Source: Thermoplasmatota archaeon (lineage in GTDB: Archaea; Thermoplasmatota; Thermoplasmata; Thermoplasmatales; Thermoplasmataceae). Taken from it: a stretch of DNA of 44,875 nt. A program made the position numbers and the translations under genes. The stretch covers positions 1 to 44,875 of the forward strand of contig JAMDBT010000044.1 in NCBI GenBank assembly GCA_023487205.1, written 5' to 3'. Numbering within the stretch: the stretch's first letter is position 1; every line of letters begins with the position of its first letter. The notes beneath the pieces were generated by a model. It was given only the letters and a program-made list of their open reading frames with translations, did not search any database and was not told where the DNA came from. Of this stretch, positions 32,490 to 40,537 are shown one piece after another.

Positions 32490-33470
32490 TCATGGTACGC
32501 TTATGTTCAGGAAAGTGTGGAACGCAAAGCCTACGCCATAGGTTGCTCCTGCAGCCAGCAATGCAAGCAGCCCGGCTCTCAGGGCGAGTCTGAGTGCAGG
32601 CACTCCCAATGTGACGGCAACGACCGCATTTGTAAGTCCCTCGGTGATTGCAACCAGCACGATGGCAATGACAAGTGCAAGATCCACGGGAAAGAAAAGG
32701 AATGGCAGGATTGGTATCCACGCGCCCACGAAGTAGTAAAAACCCACATTATAGGCAGACTCCCGGCTCTCAGCCCTTATCCTCTCGGTCTCCTCAACGT
32801 CCAGATCTATGTTGTGGAAAAGTGCCTTCTTCCGCAATCCTACGACCTTGTGTTCCGACTCGCTTGACTTGGCCAGATAGGCCCCCACGCTCATGCTGAT
32901 TGTTCCACCGACCGCAACCACGGCGCCGCCAAGTGCGATTAGCAATCCGCTGTATATGATTGCAGACAAGCCAGCGATTGCGGCGAGAACCTCAACGAGG
33001 CTGTCGCTGATTCCGTAGATTACATCCCTTCCCTTCTGGATGTTTGTTTCGCTTTCCGTTAGCTTTCTCTGGAATACGCCCTCGTGCTCGATCTCATCCG
33101 TGAGAATTGACTGGACCCTGTTTGCGGTTTCAGCATCCATTCCAACTGAGGGGAGGTAGTTGCTGTACTTTTCCACCGAACTAACTTCGCCGTACTCCAT
33201 GAGTCTTATGGTTAACCCTTTTCCCAGGATACGGGAAAGAAAAAGCATGGACAGGATTTTCCATCTCCTTGGTTTGCACTTGTCCAGATCAATATTCTTT
33301 CTGGAGCACATTTCGCCCCAGAACTCCGAATGGACTTTCTCCACGGAAGCAAGATGTTCGAGTTCCCTGGAGAATTCTTTGTCCCTGCTCCTTCTGGCAA
33401 GACGTGAATAGAACTCCCTGTCGGTTATTTCGTCCCTGTAAAACTCGAGTTCTTGCGGTTCTCGTGCCAT
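32490..33470 (-). CDS. Ferritin-like / VIT1 fusion membrane protein (probable iron transporter)
   Basis: A 326-residue two-part protein. Residues 1 to about 145 form a ferritin-like four-helix domain with paired acidic/His motifs (EFYSRLARRSRDKEF, HLASVEKVHSEFW, ILTDEIEHEGVFQ). The C-terminal half is a VIT1/CCC1-type iron and manganese transporter with ISDSLVEVLAAIAGLSA (about 154-170), SVGAYLAKSSESEH and further helices (five in all). The same order occurs in membrane-bound ferritin-type iron exporters. It probably moves Fe2+ out of the cytoplasm, useful in acidic, iron-rich water. A TATA-like TTATTTA lies about 28 bases before the ATG. Confidence 0.88.
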   Translation of the reverse strand: MAREPQELEFYRDEITDREFYSRLARRSRDKEFSRELEHLASVEKVHSEFWGEMCSRKNIDLDKCKPRRWKILSMLFLSRILGKGLTIRLMEYGEVSSVEKYSNYLPSVGMDAETANRVQSILTDEIEHEGVFQRKLTESETNIQKGRDVIYGISDSLVEVLAAIAGLSAIIYSGLLIALGGAVVAVGGTISMSVGAYLAKSSESEHKVVGLRKKALFHNIDLDVEETERIRAESRESAYNVGFYYFVGAWIPILPFLFFPVDLALVIAIVLVAITEGLTNAVVAVTLGVPALRLALRAGLLALLAAGATYGVGFAFHTFLNISVP

Positions 33471-33587
33471 TTCCAGTGGCTAAGGAACTGATGGTAAATA
33501 ACCTATTCCAATGAATCGCTGAGCCAGGAATCCTAACTGGGTTCATGTGCCTTGACCTGGGAACACGGGTTCAATCCCTTGTTTTCC

Positions 33588-33595
33588 TTAAGTAT
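33588..33595 (+). promoter_or_regulatory. TATA box of the MarC gene
   Basis: TTAAGTAT centred about 25 bases before the TTG at 33616. Confidence 0.45.
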
Positions 33596-33615
33596 GGATT
33601 GCACATGCTTCTCTG

Positions 33616-34242
33616 TTGTCTGTTCTCGCAATTATCTCCGAGTATCTGATGCAATTTCTAAAGGTCTTCATCCCGATTTTCGTAGTGGTGGACCCCTTTG
33701 GTGCACTCGTGATCTATATTTCCCTGACGTCCGGTATGAACACTTCAGAAAGGCTGACCGTCACCAAGGATGCCGTGATTTACGGTTTCCTGATCCTGTT
33801 GCTGTTCGCGCTTCTAGGCGGCACCATGCTCTATTTCTTTGGTATATCCATAGAAGCACTGGAAATAGCTGGTGGAATAATACTTCTGGTGATGGGCATC
33901 AGCATGGTGAGGGAGGGAGACAGGCCAAGGGCAGCCGGAGGGAATGTTGAGAAGGATGTTGGTATAGTGCCGCTCGCCACGCCTCTGCTCGCGGGACCGG
34001 GTGCCATATCGCTGGTGATTATACTCATGAACGGGGGAATATTGCAGGGTATTTTCGCAATAGTTTCACTTCTCTTTGTATTTGGAATGATATATGTGTT
34101 TTTCCGCAGATCTTCTTCAATATTCCGAATGCTGGGCGAAAGGAACCTGAAGGCCCTCACCAGAATACTCGGCCTGCTGGTAGCCGGGTTCGCGATGCAA
34201 TACATCATTGACGCTGTCACTGCAATTGTACACGGTTTTTGA
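33616..34242 (+). CDS. MarC-family integral membrane protein
   Basis: A 208-residue protein with six hydrophobic segments and the family landmarks FVVVDPFGALVIYISLT (about 22-38), GGIILLVMGISM, VPLATPLLAGPGAIS (about 117-131) and the C-terminal GLLVAGFAMQYIIDAV. MarC proteins are widespread and were once wrongly linked to antibiotic resistance; the transported compound is unknown. The TTG start is supported by TATA spacing. It lies alone between the iron transporter and herA. Confidence 0.88.
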   Translation: MSVLAIISEYLMQFLKVFIPIFVVVDPFGALVIYISLTSGMNTSERLTVTKDAVIYGFLILLLFALLGGTMLYFFGISIEALEIAGGIILLVMGISMVREGDRPRAAGGNVEKDVGIVPLATPLLAGPGAISLVIILMNGGILQGIFAIVSLLFVFGMIYVFFRRSSSIFRMLGERNLKALTRILGLLVAGFAMQYIIDAVTAIVHGF

Positions 34243-34280
34243 TCCTGTTTTCTGGCATACGGCATCGACAAGCTACATGA

Positions 34281-34286
34281 TTTAAT
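34281..34286 (+). promoter_or_regulatory. TATA box of the herA-mre11-rad50 operon
   Basis: TTTAAT centred about 26 bases before the ATG at 34310. Confidence 0.55.
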
Positions 34287-34309
34287 CACCACAGAATTAT
34301 TGGGGAATC

Positions 34310-35749
34310 ATGGAACCCGTCGGAGTGGGTGTTGTGGTAGGCGGGAGCTATGAATCAATCCTGATCAGGGAAAACAAGGACAGGAGAATCGAGATCGGCG
34401 ACCTGCTGGTTGCGAAGGAAAACGACCGGAAGATACTGCTGAAGGTTTCCTCTCTCAGGTTTGGGGAAGGGGAAGAAAACCATTCATTGCCGATAAATTA
34501 TGCAGAGATACCTACTGTTGCGACTGCAAGACCGGTGATAGTAATGTCGCCAGGCGGGATAGTGCCTGCTAAAATTATCCCCCGGTTAGGAAGTGAGGTT
34601 GTTTACGCCTCCAGGGACGATCTCGAACCCCTCACCGGCAGTGACGGGAAAGGAATATATCTCGGAAAACTGAGGAGCGGATCAAAGGTTATCGATCTCG
34701 ACCTCTTCCTCAACGGTGAGGACCTGTTCACGCAGCACGTGCTTGTGGCAGCCACCACTGGAAGAGGAAAAAGCAACTTGCTGAAGACAATGATCTGGAG
34801 CGCTCTTTCCCGCGGTGGGTATGGGATTCTTGTTCTTGATTCCCACGACGAATACTATGGAAGAAGCGGAAAGGGTGTAAAGGATCATGAGTCATGGAAA
34901 CAGGGAAATATGTACTTCTCCACAAACCCTCCTCCTGGTGCATCGTCTCTGGTATTCAACCTTTCCACGATTGAGCCGGACCACTTCTTCGGAATAATGA
35001 GCCTGACCGACGCACAGAAACAGGCCATGATCGTTTACAACAGGGAATACGGAGACAAGTGGCTGGAGAAGATCGTGATTGGCCAGGATCAGGAGCTGGT
35101 GGACTCCCGGACGGCAAGGGTGTTGAGAAGAAAGTTTCGACTTTCCCTGGGAATCTATGCGAGAAACGGCAGGATAGTGAGCGAGACCAACGCCTTCTCC
35201 CAGACCGCTGGATCGAGCACGATCAAGTCAATTGTGTCTGCGCTGGAGTCAGGAAAAGTGGTAATTCTTGATACATCCAGGATCGGTGATGAGGCGGAAC
35301 TCCTCATTGGAAGCATCGTTGCCACTGAAGTTTTCTCAATATACAGGGATCGCAAGGGAGATGGAACCCTGGATGGAAAGGCTCCCGTGTCAATACTTAT
35401 AGAGGAAGCGCCCAGGGTACTGTCTGAAGAGAAGATAGAGGAGGAAAGCAATATCTTTGCCTCCATCGCCAGGGAAGGCAGGAAATTCAGGGTTGGGCTT
35501 ATTGCGGTAACGCAGATCGTCAGCCTCATACCCAAGTCCATACTGACAAACCTGAACACAAAGATCATCCTGGGGAATGAAATGTCACTGGAAAGGAAGG
35601 TACTTCTGGAGAGCTGCTCCAATGACCTGTCCTTCGAGGATACCGCTGTGGCCAGTTTGGACAGGGGGGAGGCTATCGTCAGCAGTATCCTGACCAAGTT
35701 CGGGATCCCAATCTACACCCCGCTCTTTGGGTCCTCCGGAGGAAGTTGA
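34310..35749 (+). CDS. herA: HerA DNA translocase ATPase
   Basis: A 479-residue hexameric FtsK/HerA-type ATPase that works in DNA end resection with NurA, Mre11 and Rad50. The N-terminal HAS-barrel domain (about 1-110) includes VGVVVGGSY and EIGDLLVAKE. The ATPase core follows: Walker A TTGRGKS (149-155), where most HerA proteins have TTGSGKS; ILVLDSHDEY, the HerA-specific acid/His motif (near 174-183); Walker B region ILIEEAPRVL; and ASIAREGRKFRVGLIAVTQ (sensor/arginine finger). The operon order herA-mre11-rad50 is tight: the stop overlaps the Mre11 ATG by one base. The usual fourth gene, nurA, is absent from this locus. Confidence 0.93.
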   Translation: MEPVGVGVVVGGSYESILIRENKDRRIEIGDLLVAKENDRKILLKVSSLRFGEGEENHSLPINYAEIPTVATARPVIVMSPGGIVPAKIIPRLGSEVVYASRDDLEPLTGSDGKGIYLGKLRSGSKVIDLDLFLNGEDLFTQHVLVAATTGRGKSNLLKTMIWSALSRGGYGILVLDSHDEYYGRSGKGVKDHESWKQGNMYFSTNPPPGASSLVFNLSTIEPDHFFGIMSLTDAQKQAMIVYNREYGDKWLEKIVIGQDQELVDSRTARVLRRKFRLSLGIYARNGRIVSETNAFSQTAGSSTIKSIVSALESGKVVILDTSRIGDEAELLIGSIVATEVFSIYRDRKGDGTLDGKAPVSILIEEAPRVLSEEKIEEESNIFASIAREGRKFRVGLIAVTQIVSLIPKSILTNLNTKIILGNEMSLERKVLLESCSNDLSFEDTAVASLDRGEAIVSSILTKFGIPIYTPLFGSSGGS

Positions 35750-36993
35750 TGCACAGATTTGCTCATATTTCAGATGTGCACCTGGGATCGCAGCGGGAAA
35801 AGTTCATGCGTGACCTGGAGGTTGAAAAATTCCGGCTTGCAATTGATATGTGCATCGAGGAGAAAGTGGACTTTGTCGTTATTGCAGGAGACCTGTTTCA
35901 CAACAATGTTCCTCCTATGCAGATACTGAACGAAGCAATTGCCACTCTCACGAAGCTCACCAAGCGGGGAATTCCTATCTATATGGTCTACGGAAGCCAT
36001 GACTTTTCCCACGATACGGTGGGTGCGGTAGACATTTTGGAAACCGCTGGAATAATAAGGAATGTCTCCGCATCTCAGGAAAGAGTATTTACCTCCGATC
36101 CAGGGACGGGAGCGTTGCTTGCGGGGATCTCGGGAAGGAAGATCGGGCTTGAGAAAGCCGAGTTCGAAAACCTTGCAAGGGAGGAAATGCAATCTGCAAC
36201 TGGATTCAGGATATTTGTGTTCCACTCCGCGATATCCGAGTTCAAGCCTCCGGATTTGGCCGATATGGAGAGCATTGAGATTTCCTACTTTCCCAGGGGT
36301 TTTTCATACTACGCGGGAGGGCATGTCCACAGGCGCGGTGAGTACGATTTTCCCGGTTACGACAAGATAGTGTTTCCCGGTTCGCTTTACCTGGGATGGC
36401 AGAGCGAAGATATTTCAAGGATATTCAAGGGGGAGAGGAGAGGTTTCTACGTAGTGGATTTTGACTCAGAGGTCAGGAATGTTCGATTTGTGCCGTTGCC
36501 TGAGTTTGCCGGAATCCAGATAGAGGTGAACCTGCAGGGCTTTAATTCCGCGGAAGCTTCGCGCGAACTTCAGGACAGAATATTGCAGGCCAGGTTTTCC
36601 CAGAAGGCGGTACTTGTCAGGGTCTACGGAACCCTTTCGGGGGGAAAGACGTCCGACATTAATTTTGGCGAGATCAGGAAAATCTGCCTGCAGAAAGGCG
36701 CAACGCACTTCATGCTGGACAGGTTCGGGTTGCGCACTGAAGAGATGGTTCGCTTCACTGCGGCAGGGAACACAGTTCAGGAAATAGAGCAAAATGTCCT
36801 GAGGGAAAATCTTGGTAATTTCAAGACCAATTTGGAGGATATTTCAGGCGAACGCGGGATAAAACTGGCTACCGCATTGCTCCAGATCTTCCGGGCGGAA
36901 AAGCTGGAGGATGAGAAGGAAAATTCCTACTCTCTCAGGATAGTGGAAGAATCCTTGAAAACGCTTGGCCTGAACCAAGGTGGGGAAAAGTGA
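35749..36993 (+). CDS. mre11: Mre11 nuclease
   Basis: A 414-residue Mn-dependent nuclease of the break-processing complex with Rad50. Phosphoesterase motifs in order: HISDVHLGS (Asp9, His11), AGDLFHNN (Asp48), YGSHD (82-85 with His84), VFHSAISEF and GGHVHRRGEYD. The metal-binding Asn of the usual GNHD motif is Ser83 here. The C-terminal 100 residues form the Rad50-binding helices. The ATG overlaps the herA stop (TGATG) and is preferred to the TTG one codon earlier. The last codons overlap the GTG of rad50. Confidence 0.93.
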   Translation: MHRFAHISDVHLGSQREKFMRDLEVEKFRLAIDMCIEEKVDFVVIAGDLFHNNVPPMQILNEAIATLTKLTKRGIPIYMVYGSHDFSHDTVGAVDILETAGIIRNVSASQERVFTSDPGTGALLAGISGRKIGLEKAEFENLAREEMQSATGFRIFVFHSAISEFKPPDLADMESIEISYFPRGFSYYAGGHVHRRGEYDFPGYDKIVFPGSLYLGWQSEDISRIFKGERRGFYVVDFDSEVRNVRFVPLPEFAGIQIEVNLQGFNSAEASRELQDRILQARFSQKAVLVRVYGTLSGGKTSDINFGEIRKICLQKGATHFMLDRFGLRTEEMVRFTAAGNTVQEIEQNVLRENLGNFKTNLEDISGERGIKLATALLQIFRAEKLEDEKENSYSLRIVEESLKTLGLNQGGEK

Positions 36994-39008
36994 GGTTCAG
37001 ATCTATCGAACTGCACAACATCAGGAGCCATCAACATTCAAGGATCGATTTTCCCGACGGGATTACGCTCATTGAAGGTGATGTGGGATCCGGGAAATCG
37101 TCCATACTGATGGCCATGGAGTTCTCGCTTTTCGCCTCCTCCGATGTCGAGTACGTGGACTTACTGAGGATTGGAGAGGACGCGGGAAGCGTTTCCCTGG
37201 AATTCGAATCGGGTGATGGGAAATACTCGATTTCACGAAGCATAGAGAGAAAGGGTGATTCCCTGAAGCAGAAGAACATGTTTTTGGACCACGGGGGGAA
37301 GACCCAAAAGTTATCCGCTTTCGAGTTGAAGAAGGAAATACTGCGGATACTGGGCTTCAGGGAGGATGCAACTTCCCGATCCAAGAACTGGATTTACCGT
37401 GCAGCCATATTCAGCGCCCAGGACGCCATGAAGGACGTGCTCTCCGACAACTCAGAAGCCAGGCTGAAGATCCTCAGGCGGATTCTTGGGACTGATGACT
37501 ATTCAAGGGCCGCAGCCAATGCGCGCATGATAGTGTCCATGCTTGGCAATGAGGTCTCAAGGCTCGAAGGTATAACTGCCGCGCTTCCGGAGAGGATCAG
37601 GGGAATCGCTGATCTGGAGGAGAAACTGAAAGATTTCGGTTCGAGAATAGCGGAAGCAGAGATGGAGACAGAAAAGCTCCGGAACGCATTTTCGTCCCAG
37701 GAAAAAGTGGTGGAAGAGATCAGAAAGAGAAGGGATTCCATGGCAGAAGCTGAGAGAGAACTTTCCAGAATGGAAGGGGAATACAGGAGGACCCAGTTCC
37801 TCCTCAAGGATGAAGAGTCCACAATAATCCGCAAAACAGGGGACCTAAGGAAGTCAAAGGAGAAACTGGACCGCCTTATGGGTCTCAGGAAACCAGAGGT
37901 AGCCGACATGGAAACAATCCGGGCCAATCTGAAGAGGCTCGGTGATCAAAAGTCAGGGATAATCGCAGAACAGAGATCGCTCTCCGAGAAGATCAGGGAT
38001 TACAGAATAGCCGTGCAGAAAGGAGTATGCCCATTCTGCGATCGTCCAGTGACTGGCACGGATTTTGAGTCGCACCTATTGGAAAAGGAGTCAAGATCGG
38101 AGGATCTGAAGTCAAAGCTTGCCGCGGTGGTCGAAGAGATCGGAAAATATGAGGCGGCTGAGAGGGAATTTTATGCCTACCAAAAGGAGACAGCCGGCTT
38201 TGAAGAACTTCAGTATTCCGTTTCTTCGCTGGAGCGCGACATCGAAGAACTGGGAAAGAAGAAAGAGTCTCTCGATTCTGTCCTGAACGCAGCAGATATG
38301 GAAATCAAGAATTCCAGGGGTAGACTTGGTGATTTCGGGAAGGTGGAAAAAGACCTGAACGAATCGGATAGCCGGCGCAAAGCCATCCGTTTGAAACTCG
38401 ACGACTCGATCTCCCGATCCTCGGACCTCAAGGGCCAGAAATCCCGCGGGCAGGAAGAACTTGACGCAATGAAGGCAGAAGTCGATCGCCTGAAGGGTAT
38501 TGTGAAAAGTGCGTCATTGCTAAGGGAAAAATCATCCTGGGTGAGCACGTTCCTCATTCCTGCCTTCATGGAAATGGAACGATCCATACTTGCCCACCAG
38601 CGCGCAGAGTTTGAAAAATACTTCACTTCCTGGTTCTCCAGGCTGGTATCTGATCCGGAAATAAGCGCAACGGTTGATGAGTCATTCTCCCCACTGATAA
38701 ACTACGGTCAGTTCAACCAGGAAGTGTCATCGCTCAGCGGCGGCGAGAAAACCAGCGTGGCCATTGCATACAGGCTCGCGCTGAACATGCTTCTGCAAAG
38801 CATGGTTGGTTCGCCGGGGGATCTGCTCATTCTGGACGAGCCCACGGACGGATTCAGCTCTGAACAGGTGAGCAAGATGGGGGAGATCCTCCGGGAGTTG
38901 AAGCTGGGGCAGATCATACTCGTTTCTCATGAGGCCGAGATGGAGGTCTTTGCGGATCACGTGATAAGGATCACAAAGGAAAATTCCGTGACCTCTGTGC
39001 TCAACTAG
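36990..39008 (+). CDS. rad50: Rad50 ATPase with short coiled coil
   Basis: A 672-residue SMC-like ATPase that bridges DNA ends with Mre11. Walker A GDVGSGKS (30-37) and the N-terminal lobe are followed by a coiled coil (about 165-345), the zinc-hook CPFC at 347-350, a returning coil (about 360-520), signature LSGGEK (582-587) and Walker B ILDEP with Asp616/Glu617. The hook is at the exact middle, so the protein is complete, but arms of about 170 residues are shorter than in Pyrococcus Rad50 (about 880 residues in all). The start is GTG, overlapping the Mre11 stop by 4 bases. It is convergent with the HTH_10 gene, with a 4-base overlap. Confidence 0.93.
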   Translation: MRFRSIELHNIRSHQHSRIDFPDGITLIEGDVGSGKSSILMAMEFSLFASSDVEYVDLLRIGEDAGSVSLEFESGDGKYSISRSIERKGDSLKQKNMFLDHGGKTQKLSAFELKKEILRILGFREDATSRSKNWIYRAAIFSAQDAMKDVLSDNSEARLKILRRILGTDDYSRAAANARMIVSMLGNEVSRLEGITAALPERIRGIADLEEKLKDFGSRIAEAEMETEKLRNAFSSQEKVVEEIRKRRDSMAEAERELSRMEGEYRRTQFLLKDEESTIIRKTGDLRKSKEKLDRLMGLRKPEVADMETIRANLKRLGDQKSGIIAEQRSLSEKIRDYRIAVQKGVCPFCDRPVTGTDFESHLLEKESRSEDLKSKLAAVVEEIGKYEAAEREFYAYQKETAGFEELQYSVSSLERDIEELGKKKESLDSVLNAADMEIKNSRGRLGDFGKVEKDLNESDSRRKAIRLKLDDSISRSSDLKGQKSRGQEELDAMKAEVDRLKGIVKSASLLREKSSWVSTFLIPAFMEMERSILAHQRAEFEKYFTSWFSRLVSDPEISATVDESFSPLINYGQFNQEVSSLSGGEKTSVAIAYRLALNMLLQSMVGSPGDLLILDEPTDGFSSEQVSKMGEILRELKLGQIILVSHEAEMEVFADHVIRITKENSVTSVLN

Positions 39009-39604
39009 GGCTTGCGGTCCATGTAGAAGGAGACAGACTTCTTCAGGCTCCTCCTCAGGATCTCGGAGAGCGAAGAAGGAGAAATATCCAGTTCCCTTGC
39101 GAGTTTGGTAAGGGATATCCTCCCGGAGTCCTCAAAGTAGCCCTTATCCATTGCCATCCTGAGTATTTCCCTTTCCCTGTCCGTAAGCTCGTGGTGATTG
39201 TAGGAAATAACACTGATTATGTCGTAAGATAAGCCGGCCGCTTTCAGTTGTTTTTCAAGAGATCTTAGATCTCCCGGCGAAGGAAGAAGGACCCTGTACT
39301 GTACCCTGTATCTTCCTGCTGACCTCGTACCCATAATGTTGGAGAAGGTCTTTGAGAAAAAGGAACACGAGGAGCAACTTGCCGACTCGACCCAGAGGGA
39401 GCTGTTTCCGGCCCTCTTGGCCCTGAATCCGGCAGTGTTCAGGACCCTGATTGCTTCCTCATTGTCGTGTCCGGAGACCCTGTGTATTGTTCGCCTGGTA
39501 CCTATAGAAAGGCGTTCAATCTGGAACCCGTCCATGGGGAGAGTATTGGTAATGAGGCAATCGTTGCGCTCAACTTCCAGGATAACCTCAATCTGCCCCT
39601 TCAT
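39005..39604 (-). CDS. HTH_10 (bacterio-opsin activator-like) transcriptional regulator
   Basis: A 199-residue regulator. Residues 1 to about 130 resemble the N-terminal sensory domain of Bat-like proteins (GQIEVILEVERNDC; CSSCSFFSKTF, a cysteine pair that could hold metal or sense redox; YRVQYRVLLPSPGDL). The C-terminal HTH_10 domain reads LTDREREILRMAMDKGYF, then ISLTKLARELDISPSSLSEILRRSLKK. The ATG at 39604 is preferred because the family begins here and a TTTAAAA box (39634-39640) lies about 33 bases upstream; a GTG at 39631 is possible. It is divergent from the cupredoxin gene, with a perfect palindrome between. Confidence 0.85.
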   Translation of the reverse strand: MKGQIEVILEVERNDCLITNTLPMDGFQIERLSIGTRRTIHRVSGHDNEEAIRVLNTAGFRAKRAGNSSLWVESASCSSCSFFSKTFSNIMGTRSAGRYRVQYRVLLPSPGDLRSLEKQLKAAGLSYDIISVISYNHHELTDREREILRMAMDKGYFEDSGRISLTKLARELDISPSSLSEILRRSLKKSVSFYMDRKP

Positions 39605-39633
39605 GAGAGTCCTGATATTAATTGCCTTCACCC

Positions 39634-39640
39634 TTTTAAA
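39634..39640 (-). promoter_or_regulatory. TATA box of the HTH_10 regulator
   Basis: TTTAAAA on the minus strand, about 33 bases before the ATG at 39604. A second box-like CTTTTAAG lies at 39647-39654. Confidence 0.45.
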
Positions 39641-39665
39641 TGTGTACTTAAAAGAAAAGAGAAAG

Positions 39666-39681
39666 ACCTTACCTGTAAGGT
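39666..39681 (+). promoter_or_regulatory. Perfect 7-2-7 palindrome, candidate operator
   Basis: ACCTTAC-CT-GTAAGGT is a perfect inverted repeat between the divergent HTH_10 and cupredoxin genes. It ends 7 bases before the TATA-like TTAATT (39689-39694) of the cupredoxin gene, where archaeal activators and BRE-blocking repressors act. The HTH_10 protein is the natural candidate to bind it. Confidence 0.65.
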
Positions 39682-39688
39682 TAGTTGC

Positions 39689-39694
39689 TTAATT
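39689..39694 (+). promoter_or_regulatory. TATA box of the cupredoxin gene
   Basis: TTAATT centred about 25 bases before the ATG at 39717; leaderless. Confidence 0.5.
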
Positions 39695-39716
39695 TTGACA
39701 TGTCACTACCAAATAT

Positions 39717-40370
39717 ATGGACAAAGATAATTGGCTCTTTCCAGTAATAGCAACCTTGCTTGTGATCATCGTTGGCGCGGGGGTGGGCTATGTGCTGGAA
39801 AATATAGGTCATTCCCAGGCCTCAGGATCAAACGAGTATCATCTTAACCTTGTCATTACGACGAACAATTATTACAACGCCTCTGTCGGATACCAGCCTG
39901 CCTACTTCGTACTTTCCGGGGGCAAACTTGTCTCAAGCGAGAATATTACCCTGCCTTCGAACACCCTGATCATGGTGACCATATTCTGTTTTGATGCCGG
40001 GAACGGAACTCCGGCCCCGCAGTTCCTTAAGGTCGCAGGCACAATTGGAAACCAGGAATTCATAATTAACAACACAAATGTCAATTCCACCGGAACCGGA
40101 TCCGGAATCAACGTGGTTGGCGGAAAGGAAGTTTCAAGCGTCAACCAGTCTGTTGTTGCTCACACCTTCACAATAATCAACTTCTTCGGGTCGGGCAGCG
40201 ACCTTAACATTCCCGTTCCTGAGTCATCCGTAGTGCAGGCTTCCTTCAACACCGGATCGTCCGGAACCTTCGCATGGCAGTGCGAGGTGCCCTGCGGAAC
40301 CGGATCAAGTGGATGGGACGGGTCCATGGCGTCCGCGGGCTGGATGCAGGGAAACGTAATAGTTTCCTAG
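39717..40370 (+). CDS. Membrane-anchored cupredoxin-domain protein
   Basis: A 217-residue protein with an N-terminal membrane helix (about 8-28) and an outside beta-rich domain that ends in a copper-site-like region: HTFTI with His149, then WQCEVPCG with Cys189 and Cys193, then GWDGSM (Met204) and GWMQG (Met210). C-x3-C is the spacing of the CuA site of oxidase subunit II, but the following HxxM is missing, so a single type-1-like copper or an altered site is more likely. The sulfocyanin pattern does not match. It probably carries electrons on the outer membrane face. It is divergent from the HTH_10 regulator and followed by a T-run (40376-40383). Confidence 0.75.
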   Translation: MDKDNWLFPVIATLLVIIVGAGVGYVLENIGHSQASGSNEYHLNLVITTNNYYNASVGYQPAYFVLSGGKLVSSENITLPSNTLIMVTIFCFDAGNGTPAPQFLKVAGTIGNQEFIINNTNVNSTGTGSGINVVGGKEVSSVNQSVVAHTFTIINFFGSGSDLNIPVPESSVVQASFNTGSSGTFAWQCEVPCGTGSSGWDGSMASAGWMQGNVIVS

Positions 40371-40537
40371 TCACTCTTTTTTTCCACCAATTTCAATTTT
40401 CTGGACGCCAGGTGCTGTTTTGCGATGTAAAGAAGAAAGATCAGCCCTGCAATAAACAGAAACACAGTATTTTTCCGGCCGGGTTTCTCGAATTCCCCCG
40501 AAACTTTGCCCGGCTCTATTCCGCATCTAATGTTCAT
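40367..40537 (-). CDS. Small single-helix membrane protein (56 aa), next to the radical SAM gene
   Basis: A short gene on the minus strand, read directly from the sequence. The product opens MNIRCGIEPGK, has a polar linker (SGEFEKPGRKN), one strong membrane helix (TVFLFIAGLIFLLYIA, about 24-39) and a basic tail (SRKLKLVEKKSD). Its ATG lies 11 bases inside the end of the radical SAM gene, and its stop is offset by one base from the cupredoxin stop on the other strand. The overlap and hydrophobic profile make a real gene likely. Cys5 is its only cysteine. It has no known family and could be a subunit, anchor or substrate for a neighbour. Confidence 0.65.
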   Translation of the reverse strand: MNIRCGIEPGKVSGEFEKPGRKNTVFLFIAGLIFLLYIAKQHLASRKLKLVEKKSD

